Positions 55,791 to 64,000 of a DNA stretch of 64,000 bases are shown piece by piece. This stretch comes from Anniella stebbinsi (taxonomy: Eukaryota > Chordata > Lepidosauria > Squamata > Anniellidae). A program made the position numbers and the translations under genes. The stretch lies in the NCBI GenBank assembly GCA_029215795.1, contig JARDYH010000001.1:294072654-294136653 (forward strand), given 5' to 3'. The notes below the pieces were generated by a model, which worked only from the letters and a program-made list of their open reading frames with translations, did no database searches and was not told the origin of the DNA. Every line of letters starts with the position of its first letter. Positions within the stretch are counted from its first letter, which is position 1.

Positions 55791-56928
55791 GTTTAAGAGA
55801 TGTGTCCTCCTGTATCACTGGTTTCTAAGTAAAAAAAACAATGGGGGGGGAGTAGCCAAAATCAATTGAAACACTGAGTTCCCCCCTTCTTAGGCTGTGC
55901 AAATTTAGAGCAGGGGTGAGTTAGCATGTGTGTCCGTCCCCCGCCCTGTGTTCTAACGTGGTCCCTGCAGTTGAAATTTGGTGAAGCAGCAGCAGCAAAA
56001 ATTACAGCTTGAAAACAAGCTAAATTTATTTATTTGAAACTGCCTATGATGGAGATGATGATGATGATGATGATGATTTTTGCTGCTGCTGCTGCTGTGT
56101 TGCCAAATTTCAGTGGCACAGTACCAGTGTGAGAGCCTGAAAGATGGAAAGTGACCCCAAGACACCTCCCCTCTCAAAGTTGACCACCCCTGATTTAGAG
56201 GCTAGATGCCATGGAAGGTATTAAATTCACTAATTATTTGTGCATAGTAATCAGAGTCCCCAAAGCCGATTCATGCAGTTATGTTTCTCATAAGGTAGCT
56301 TAATTGTGTAAAATATCATCACACCAGTTCAGTTATCATAGACAGAACTTTTTATAACATGAATGCAATGGGCACCCATAGAAGCCAGATTAATATGGGG
56401 TAAACATGTCACAATAGCTCCCATTTCAGTTATCACTTAATTGGCCCCCCACTTCAGAAGCAATGTTGAGCTGTTTCCCTCTTTGTAAAATGCCCAATAT
56501 GAAAACTGAGATGCAACACTGCAAAGTAAGGAAGCCCCCTTGCATAAAGTGGATTAATTTATATCCTCCAAGATTAAGGTCATATCGATATCATGTATGA
56601 TCTTTATCAGCTTTACGGATTCCTGAACTTAATGTTCAGGCTCACTAAGGCCCATTCATACTTGGCAGATTGATATAGGAACTGACAATTCACTGCCACC
56701 CAAGTGCATCTTAGTCTACAAAGCTCACATAAATATTGCTGAACATATCCCATTGTGGAATGGCTAGTTAGTTACATCAGTCATTCAGCTTCTTGCAACT
56801 CTGAATAAAAGACTACTTCTTTTATTCACTCACCTAAGAGAACTAGATATTTTCTTGTTTTTCTCTGTTTTTACTTATCTTCACCAATCAACAACACTTA
56901 AAATATACTTATCTATCAATCAGCACAC
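55791..56928. other. Unassigned sequence with a trinucleotide hairpin
   Basis: Apart from the inverted repeat at 55972-56112, no repeat or gene is recognised. Confidence 0.45.
55972..56112. repeat. Inverted repeat with CAG/CTG and (GAT)n tracts
   Basis: TGAAATTTGGTGAAGCAGCA (55972 on) is mirrored by TGCTGTGTTGCCAAATTTCA (56093-56112), with GCAGCAGCAAAAAT against ATTTTTGCTGCTGC. A (GAT)n tract (56053-56077) lies in the loop next to the right arm. The CTG run is longer in the right arm than the CAG run in the left arm. Confidence 0.8.
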
Positions 56929-57008
56929 ATAAGAACATAAGAAGAGCCATGTTAGATCAGACCAAAGGTTTATGTAATCCAGCACCCTGTTTCCACACAA
57001 TGGCCAAC
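56929..57008. repeat. CR1-type LINE fragment
   Basis: AAGAACATAAGAAGAGCCAT, GTTAGATCAGACCAAAGGTT and CACACAATGGCCAAC match a very common reptile CR1 3' segment that I recognise. Its continuation, usually CTGTGGGAAGCC, seems to resume after the foldback as CTGTGGGCAGCC at 57397. So the foldback at 57009 appears inserted in it. Confidence 0.6.
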
Positions 57009-57391
57009 CAGGGGCAGATCTACACGTAGTCCTCAATGCGCCCTCCCTGCGCCACGAGCCGCCCTCAGAGCGCTGTAGCCCGCCCAGTGTGGACGAAGCC
57101 TTGGAGGCTCTGCTCGCGTCCTCACCACCGCCACCACCCTTTCATCCTGGCGGGTCCAGGGGAGGGAGAGGGAGGGTTGTAAACAAAAGCCAGCGATCGG
57201 GAGAGGGATTTCCCAATCACTGGCTTATTTCCGACCCTCCTTCCTCCCTCCCCGGGACCTGCCGGGATGAATGGGAGGCAGCGGCGAGCAGAGCCTCCAA
57301 GGCTTGGGCCACACTGGGCGGGTACAGTGCTCCGAGGGCGGCTCATGGCGCAGGGAGGGCGCATTGAGGCCTACATGTAGATCTGCCCCAG
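57009..57391. mobile_element. GC-rich foldback hAT-like element
   Basis: Ends CAGGGGCAGATCTACACGTA and the inverse of TACATGTAGATCTGCCCCAG. The arms continue as CTCAATGCGCCCTCCCTGCG against CGCAGGGAGGGCGCATTGAG and meet in the middle near CCAGCGATCGGGAGAGGGAT and CCCAATCACTGG. Length about 383 bp, rich in GC and CpG. CAG termini are usual for hAT, but no 8-bp duplication is visible. The 98-codon and shorter frames inside are not genes. Confidence 0.8.
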
Positions 57392-57393
57392 CT

Positions 57394-57807
57394 GTCTGTG
57401 GGCAGCCCTCATGGAACAGAACAAGAAACTGTATCAAGAGAAACAAGCTATAATAAATGATGGGAGCAAGATGGAACCCAAACAAAAACTTTGTTGATGA
57501 TCTATTGGTCAGTCTAACCAATTACTTTGCAGTCTGTGGGCAGCCCTCATGGAACAGAACAAGAAACTGTATCAAGAGAAACAAGCTATAATAAATGATG
57601 GGAGCAAGATGGAACCCAAACAAAAACTTTGTTGATGATCTATTGGTCAGTCTAACCAATTACTTTGCAGTCTGTGGGCAGCCCTCATGGAACAGAACAA
57701 GAAACTGTATCAAGAGAAACAAGCTATAATAAATGATGGGAGCAAGATGGAACCCAAACAAAAACTTCGTTGATGATCCATTGGTCAGTCTAACCAATTA
57801 CTTTGCA
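57394..57807. repeat. 138-bp tandem triplication
   Basis: Three head-to-tail units start at 57394, 57532 and 57670. Units 1 and 2 are identical; unit 3 differs at about two positions (TTCGTTGATGATCCATTGG). Each contains AACAAGAAACTGTATCAAG and ATCTATTGGTCAGTCTAACC. Very recent tandem duplication, or a sequence assembly effect. Confidence 0.95.
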
Positions 57808-57812
57808 GTCTG

Positions 57813-59085
57813 ACAGGCATCAGTTCTTCAAGTTCTGAGGCAAAGTTTCAGTTCTCTTGAGATACTTTTAACTGGAGAGCCTGGAAGTTAGACATCAGCT
57901 GTGGTATTTCAATGGTATGATTTACATACTTATTTAGGGTAAATGTGCACAGGCAAAACTGGATTTACTTCCATTAGTTTTCACTGGTATATCTTTAAAT
58001 GTATCACTGAAAATAAGTGTAAGCAACACTTTAGGGTGAAGTTGGAAATGCTACACTGAAATTTCTTCTGCTTTGCTTGTATGGATCCATCCTCACACTA
58101 GCCGGAAATTAATGGCAATTAGAGGCTTGTATAGAAATTATGTTGTATTTCCATACAAATTCACAAATTCACAACCAGACAAATTAAGATTGCAAGGGAT
58201 CTTAGCCTTCTGTCGACATATTTCTCTCTTGTCCACTGTTCATAGTGTTACTTTCTGAGAAAATCCTACTTGTCTGCCCCAGTAAACAACCAATCTATTT
58301 TCTGTTTGCCTCGCCTAAACTATTATGAGTAGCTTTGCATGAAGCACAGAAGACCACTGATGTTTAAAACGCAACTAGCAAGCATTTGAATCATAAGGAA
58401 TTCTTCAGGTCAAGGGGAGGATAAAAGCAATGTTTATCCCTGATATACCACAAGATTTCTGTGTTAAAAGAAATGCTTTGAACGCTTTTCTAGGAAAACA
58501 TTCAACTATGAGATCTACCACCATCACCACTGTTTGAAGTGGGGACAGTCCAGAAAAAGCTGCACTGTATGATTCTGTTGCCTTCATAGAAAGGCTCTGA
58601 ACAAAATGATCAAGACTTTTCTCTCCTCCCCACTTTACCAAGAAAGCAGCATGGACATAACAAGCAGATAATCAAATCAGACATACAATCAAATCAGACA
58701 ATTCATCACCAAGTATTAGTGATGGGGGAGAAATTTGTTCAGTTGCATTGTAATGTGAACCTACTTAATTCAATTTCCTGAACTAATACACGAACCAAAA
58801 TGCAGTTATCCTTTGGTAGTCTCCAAAATTTGCAATTAAATTCTCCGTTCAAAAAATGTATAAAATGAGAGAACTGGTAGAAAGGAAGCTCAAAGGGAAA
58901 GTCAAGAGGGCCAAATCTCTTCAAAATGTTAGGGTTTGTTCAAAACTACAATAACAGAAACTCAACTAGAATGTATACTCTGGTTCTGGACAGGTAGCGC
59001 AAAGTCCCAAAAGTCATCAGCTTGGTTAGGAAGTTATTAGAAAAAAGCAGTCATCCTTGAAAAACTGGAAAATTGTCCAGAGGAG
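57813..59085. other. Unassigned sequence
   Basis: No recognised repeat family or gene. A duplicated word, CAATCAAATCAGACA, occurs at about 58671-58699. Confidence 0.45.
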
Positions 59086-59088
59086 GAG

Positions 59089-59124
<36 letters not shown>
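59086..59124. repeat. (AAT)n microsatellite
   Basis: About 11 AAT units, with no clear retroposon body beside it. Confidence 0.9.
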
Positions 59125-59126
<2 letters not shown>

Positions 59127-59154
59127 TTCACAAACAAAATGCAAGCATACAATG

Positions 59155-59472
59155 ATCTGATTCACACAATTACTGCAGCTTAAACAAGCCATGACAGTTT
59201 GTTGAAGCTGTGACACATGCTGGGCACCATTTGCCTCATTACCCACCCAGCATGGGTTGTTGTGTTGTCTGAACCTGGGTCACATGGCTTATTTGAGGGG
59301 AAAATAACCCACAAATAACCTATAGCCTGTTTTGAGGTTATATGAGAGTTATTTCCTCCTCAAACAACCATGCTGCCATTAGGCAAACTGCACCCAGTAC
59401 ATGCTGGCACACACCTTGGCTCAAACAAGCCACCATGGCTTGTTTCAGCCACAGCGATCATGCAAACCAGGA
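59155..59472. mobile_element. Foldback DNA element, family B-like
   Basis: Left end CTGATTCACACAATTACTGC with AAACAAGCCATGAC. The right end, GGCTTGTTTCAGCCACAGCG and ATCATGCAAACCAG, is its imperfect inverse. ATAACCCACAAATAACC and AACAACCATG words are inside. Non-coding, about 318 bp. Confidence 0.6.
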
Positions 59473-59482
59473 CAATAAGGGA

Positions 59483-59851
59483 TGCAAAAGAAAATAATTT
59501 TGAGAAATGTATCACAAACAAAATTAAAACCAACCGTAAAATATATATTTAAATATGTCAGAAGCAAGAAATCAGCCAGGGTGGCGGTTAGACCACTGGA
59601 TGTCAGCAAAGGAGTACTAAAGGATGATAAGATAATTGAAGAGAAATTTAACAAATTCTTTGCCGCAGAAGATGTAGGACAGATACCTCAGCTGAACTGA
59701 TAATTTTCAGGAAGATAGTCTGAGGAACTGAGACAAATAGTGGTGACAAGAGATGAAGTTATAGATCTTACCGACAGATTGAAAACAAGTAAATCACTGG
59801 GTCCAGATGGTATCCATCCAAGAGTTTCTTAAAGAACTCAAATGCGAAATT

Positions 59852-59887
<36 letters not shown>

Positions 59888-60210
59888 TTTATTTCTTACC
59901 CGCCTCTCCCTCTGGATCGAAGCAGCGAACAACATTAAAAACAAATTATATAAAATACATAAAACTGATTAAAAACATATAAAACAAATACATTGTTAAA
60001 ATACTATGTACCATATCTCGAAGATCAGCCTCTGTACCAAAGGACCAAAGAACAGCTAACGTAATGCCAATTTTAAAAAAAGGGATCCAGAGGAGATGCG
60101 GGAAATTACAGGCCAATTAGCTATTCCAGGAAAATTGGTGGAAAGCATTGTTAAGATAAAATTGGGAATGGATCAATGTAGCTTCTTCAAAGGTAAGTCC
60201 TGTCTCACTT
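59483..60210 (+). pseudogene. CR1-like LINE ORF2 fragment, split by a LINE tail
   Basis: Frames give KYIFKYVRSKKSARVAVRPL, GVLKDDKIIEEKFNKFFAAE and, after a frameshift, DRLKTSKSLGPDGIHPRV with KELKCEIVNN. After the nested insert come SASVPKDQRTANVMPILKKG and PGKLVESIVKIKL. This is the CR1-type run from the linker to reverse transcriptase block 1 (SPGPDGIHP) and block 2 (P..KKG). It has several frameshifts and stops, and the catalytic box is not reached. Dead copy. Confidence 0.75.
59857..59991 (-). repeat. LINE/SINE 3' tail inserted in the CR1-like fragment, copy 3
   Basis: An (AAT)n tract is followed by TTATTTCTTACCCGCCTCTC, CTCTGGATCGAAGCAGCGAA and an A-rich stretch. ATTGTTAA flanks both sides (59849-59856 and 59992-59999) as a target duplication. 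It proves a separate, later retroposition of only 135 bp. Confidence 0.8.
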
Positions 60211-60599
60211 TTAGAGTTTTTTGAGAGTGTCAGTAACCATGTGTGCAGAGCATAACAGCAGATTCCATGTGCGCTTAGACACATATTTTTCTTAGGACCT
60301 TCTTTTCTTTTTAGAAAAAGGTCTTTGCCTCTAGACTAAAATTTATTATATATATACTGCATATATTGCAAAATAAGCAAATAGCTTTAACAAAAAGCGT
60401 ATGGAGTGGGGGGTCCCACTCACCAATACAAAATGGTACCACTTCATCCTATCCTGACTTATCAAAGAAATACTATTCCAATACCTGTGGGTTCCATTTT
60501 AAGAGGAAAAAATCTGTTTGAAGTACTAGCCTCTTTTTTCATGGATCATCTCTGTCAATTTGTTCATATGAGCCAATTCTAGCGCTTTAAACAACTATT

Positions 60600-60960
60600 C
60601 CATAGTATTTGAGATAGCAAAATATTGGGAATCAGGAACTAACACAATTTTTTCAGCATCCAAAAGTTTTGCATCAAATACACCTGGTTCACATTTGGGA
60701 CATCAGTTATATAGTTAAACGAAATTAATAAGGCATTCATAGTCAAATTAAACCCCATCATTTGTTCTACCTCACAGAATATTTGTCTCCAATATGATTG
60801 CACTCTAGGACAACTCCCCCAAACATGCCATAAACTAATGGCTGATTCTCCATATTTCCAGCAACCAAATGCATTGGTATGATATATTCTATTCAATCTA
60901 TGTGGAGACACATACAAGCAAAGCATAACTTTTAACTGGGTACCAAGGTAGAGTCCTTTC
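60600..60960 (-). pseudogene. Second L1 ORF2 C-terminal fragment
   Basis: The minus frame contains LCLYVSPHRLNRIYH, then CWKYGESAISLWHVWGSC and PRVQSYWRQIFCEVEQMMGF. This parallels the zinc-knuckle region of the full L1 (CWRGC...WWTC). The second Cys is replaced by Gly, while the His and last Cys remain. Much older than the copy at 27602. A poorly preserved upstream part may extend to about 61200. Confidence 0.75.
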
Positions 60961-62632
60961 CCAGCTCACCAGCTGTTCTGTAGGAATCACCCCTTCATTT
61001 GAAATTAAGTCCCAAAGAGATTAATCTCATGGTACTGGGAGAGCATCCTAGGGACCATCAGATTCTTCGGAGTTTCCCCTCTGAGACCATAGACACTGCT
61101 ATATATAACCTTGGAAGTAGGACTCCGGAATACGACCCCTCTCCTTTCTCCCTCACAGCCACTGCAGAAAGAACTGTGCAAGCTGCTTCCCGTGGTCATC
61201 TAAGCTGAGAACTTTTGCACATAAAAGTTTAGGCCAAGGAGTGGTGTGTCTGGACTTGAAAGGTCTGGGCTATGGTTCTGGAGAGGCTGAAGAAGTTGTG
61301 ACTGAAAAGTTCTGGGTGTGGGGAAGGAAGGAGAAGGTAAGAAAGTAAGGGAGACCTAGATTGGTTTATCTCTAGCCATAGGTGGTGCACAGAAACTAAT
61401 GCACAAGTGCACTGTCACCATGAGAAAGGAGGGCAGGGCAAATGATGGGCCTAAACTAAGCATATTCACACCAGTTACTAGTGCCTTGTACAACCCACTT
61501 CTCCCAGTTTCCTCTCAAGGAAACAGGGTTCAATATTACGGAACCAACAAATGCCTTTGTTCCTGGCCACTTGTATGTCAACCAACTTTTCCAGGAGAAT
61601 TGGCTGACCATAATGGGTATGCAGAGGAAGCATGGAGAAACGGAGAAGGAGATCTGACCACAATCCTTCCCAGGCTGCACTAAAATAGATGGACTTCCAC
61701 CCAAAAGTTGTTAAAAAATTTAACAACAGACACCCCCCACCACCACAAGAACATGGGTACAGGGTTGGAGGCTACAATGCATAGGATAAGGATCTCCAGA
61801 AGACAGAATGGGCCCTGAAAGATTCTTGTCCCCAGATCCCAATGGATCATACCTGAAGATGGGCCTAGGTTTTGGGGTAACCCTGTAGGTCATAGCTAAG
61901 AAAGCCTTGGAAAAGGCCTGACAGGTCACTGCTTCAACTAGAAGTCTTCTTAGATACTGAGCAGGTCTTCAAGATCAAAATACAAAAATTAGAAGGCACT
62001 GAGAAGGGTTTTTTCTTCTTCACATGTGAGCTTCTGAATCAGTGGTGCTTATTAGGTACTTTTTGACAATGGACTTAATGTTCTTTAGAGAATAGTGTGC
62101 ATTACTTCACTGACTTCAAAACATCATCAGCCAGCCTTACTGCATTTGGGGACCCTCCTGCTCATTCTGCTGCATAGCGCCCTGGAATTCTGTCCCAATG
62201 TCCTTTCCTTGTAGGATCAGTTCTTAACAGGACTTTGATATTGAAGTAACATAACATCTTCAAAGGAGGACCTGAAAATTAGGAGCTTCTGGCCCTCCAC
62301 CATACTGTAAGCTTAGGCACGCAGTATTAGTCTTGATGGGCCTGGATTATCAGCTAATTTGTGGTTTTCCCATAGTAATTGTAGACCACGTTAGCTTCTG
62401 CTGCAGTCTGATAAAAAGGACAAAACAGAGAAGCCAAAAGCCTTCTTCTACAGACTATTGTGGGAAATACAAATAATTGGCGCTGCTACTTAAGTTTGTG
62501 TCTCACAGGACTTCTTGAGCTCCGGGCAAATCTAAGGATGCAAGAATCAATCATTTCAGTGTAAAAAGAAATGGGTTATTGGACTAGAATGTTTTCACAG
62601 ATGCCAGGGTGAAATCCAACATCCCAAAGGGA
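60961..62632. other. Unassigned sequence
   Basis: Apart from possible L1 remnants up to about 61200, no gene or repeat is recognised. Confidence 0.4.
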
Positions 62633-62633
62633 C

Positions 62634-62648
62634 AATAATAATAATAAT

Positions 62649-62690
<42 letters not shown>

Positions 62691-62870
62691 TTTATTTCTT
62701 ACCCGCCTCTCCGTCTGGATCGAGGCGGGGAACAACAACATGATAAAATACATAAAACTGATTAAAACATGACACATGTTATTAAAACTGCATTAAAACA
62801 TCCTAAAACATCCTAAAAACATCCTTAAAACATTCTAAAATTCCACTGGATATGCCTGCCGGAAGAGAAC
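62634..62870 (-). repeat. LINE/SINE 3' tail, (TTA)n type, copy 4
   Basis: A long (AAT)n tract is followed by TTTATTTCTTACCCGCCTCT, CCGTCTGGATCGAGGCGGGG and AACAACAACATGATAAAATA. A series of spaced AAACATCCTAAA words follows. It is the best preserved of the four copies. Confidence 0.75.
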
Positions 62871-63054
62871 AGTCCTAGGAGTATGACCAGGCAGGCAGTA
62901 GCAGGTCAGGAAAAGGGCCTGACACAATCCAGATTATACATATGACACAAGAAGAAATCAATAAAAGTTCAGCAGAGAGGATAACAGCAGATGATTCAAA
63001 CCACAGATTGCAGGGAAATTACATATGTGGTAATTCTAGAAGAGTATTCACATC

Positions 63055-64000
63055 AGTATTTTACATCAACCCCTCTGTCATGGTCAGATCACCACCTGCT
63101 GAGGTTCAGACTTACAGTGGCTTTTCCCCTCTGCAAGGGTGGGGGACCCATTAAGATGGTCCGCCCCCAGAGGCTAATGGATCCAGATGGTTTCCAGAGG
63201 GCTCTGGGGAGTTTTCCGGCTGATAGGGCTGGCTCTCCTGTTGAAACCCTGGTTGATCTGTGGAATGCAGAAATGACCCGGGCGGTTGACACGATTGCTC
63301 CTGAGCGCCCTCCCCTGTGTAGAGCTCGTATGGCTCCGTGGTATACCCCAGAGCTGAGAGTGATGAAACAAAACAGGAGACGGCTTGAGGGCAGATGGAG
63401 ACGAACTCCTGATGGATGCAATCAAACACTGGTAAGTGCTTATGGTAAGCTGTATTCAGGGGCAGTGAGGGCAGCAAAAAAACCAATACTTTGCTGCCAC
63501 TATTCAGTCATCAACCTGCTGCCCAGCAGAGCTTTTCAGAGTTGTCTGAGGGCTTTTACATGCTGGCCCCAAGGACATGGTAGAACCATCTAAGGCCCGT
63601 TGTAATACATTCGCTGGGCACTTCCAGAATAAAATCTTTGGCATCCGTCAGGACTTAGACTCCAGTGTTATAGCAGGTGAATCTAGTGAGGTATCCAGAG
63701 CACAGGCTTGTCCTGTTTTCTTGGATGAGTTTCAGTTGGTGCAGTTCGAGAACATTGACAAGGTGCTTGGACAGGTTCGTGCAACCACTTCCATATTGGA
63801 TCCTTGCCCCTCTTGGCTAATAAAAGCTAGCAGGGATGGAACAACTGGCTGGGCCAGGGAAGTGATTAATGCCTCTTTGCAAGAGGGAGTGGTGCCAGGC
63901 CTCCTGAAGGAGGCGGCAGTGAGACCACTCCTAAAGAAATCTTCCCTGGACCCTGAAAATCTTAATAACTACAGGCCAGTAGCAAATGTTCCATTCCTGG
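63055..64000 (+). pseudogene. L2-like LINE ORF2, runs off the window
   Basis: The frame begins inside the endonuclease end with SWSDHHLLRFRLTVAFPL, the SDHH catalytic motif. The linker follows, with WNAEMTRAVDTIAPERPPLC and WYTPELRVMKQNRRRLE. A frameshift near 63545 leads to CNTFAGHFQNKI, DPCPSWLIKASRDG, GVVPGLLKEAAVRPLLKKSS and LDPENLNNYRPVANVPFL, the first reverse transcriptase blocks. 5'-truncated and broken, so inactive. The 3' part lies outside the window. The family looks like L2, compatible with the L2-like 3' ends at 15005 and 27090. Confidence 0.8.

Noticed and set aside
57394..57807. CRISPR array or coding repeat
   Set aside because: Units are contiguous with no unique spacers, and no frame stays open across all units.
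1..64000. Host protein-coding gene or a new defence/enzymatic system
   Set aside because: No motif-bearing exon, no gene cluster and no conserved frame outside retrotransposons were found. Spliced genes with small exons cannot be fully excluded by eye.

Overview
The window looks like non-genic DNA (intergenic or intronic) from a squamate reptile, most likely a lizard; I could not settle the species. The evidence is the mobile-element mix: a full-length vertebrate L1, fragments of CR1-like and L2-like LINEs ending in (TTA)n or (AAAT)n tails, tRNA-headed CORE/MIR-like SINEs, a tRNA SINE with a squamate-type body, and many short foldback (hairpin) DNA transposons, several with 8-bp target-site duplications typical of hAT elements. 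I found no host protein-coding exon, rRNA, functional tRNA gene or CRISPR array that I can defend. Nearly all open frames are short and look random; the long ones belong to retrotransposons.

Layout. 1-9.4 kb: unassigned sequence with microsatellites, several LINE/SINE 3' tails, foldback elements (3936-4254, 4793-5162, 6919-7154) and a CORE-SINE split by a DNA transposon (8764-9322). 9.4-13.8 kb: AT-rich sequence without recognisable repeats. 13.8-27.4 kb: LINE 3' ends (13826-14475, 15005-15499, 27090-27411), a second CORE-SINE, and two copies of a 350-bp inverted-repeat element in opposite orientation (15901-16248, 22199-22551). 27.6-34.5 kb: a full-length minus-strand L1 with a perfect 13-bp target duplication; its ORF2 is split by a 1300-bp, CpG-rich hAT-type element with a perfect 8-bp duplication, and three frameshifts follow.

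34.5-57 kb: more foldback hAT elements, including one inserted in an older one (44798-45117 within 44765-45303), a 170-bp tandem repeat seen at two loci (about 37918-38150 and 51901-52635), a 98-99% identical 389-bp inverted duplication (52771-53159 and 54258-54645), and a degraded LINE reverse-transcriptase fragment (54770-55790). 57-64 kb: a 379-bp foldback followed by three 138-bp tandem units, a CR1-like fragment carrying a nested LINE tail, a second degraded L1 end, and an L2-like LINE running off the right edge.

The genes here do not form a pathway. The coherent story is a layered record of transposition, in which nesting and target duplications give relative ages: L1 before the 1.3-kb hAT, CORE-SINE before the 8.8-kb transposon, one foldback family before another. 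I found no new enzymatic or defence system. The best candidates for undescribed biology are the GC-rich palindromic hAT, the short inverted-repeat families and the recent inverted duplication.
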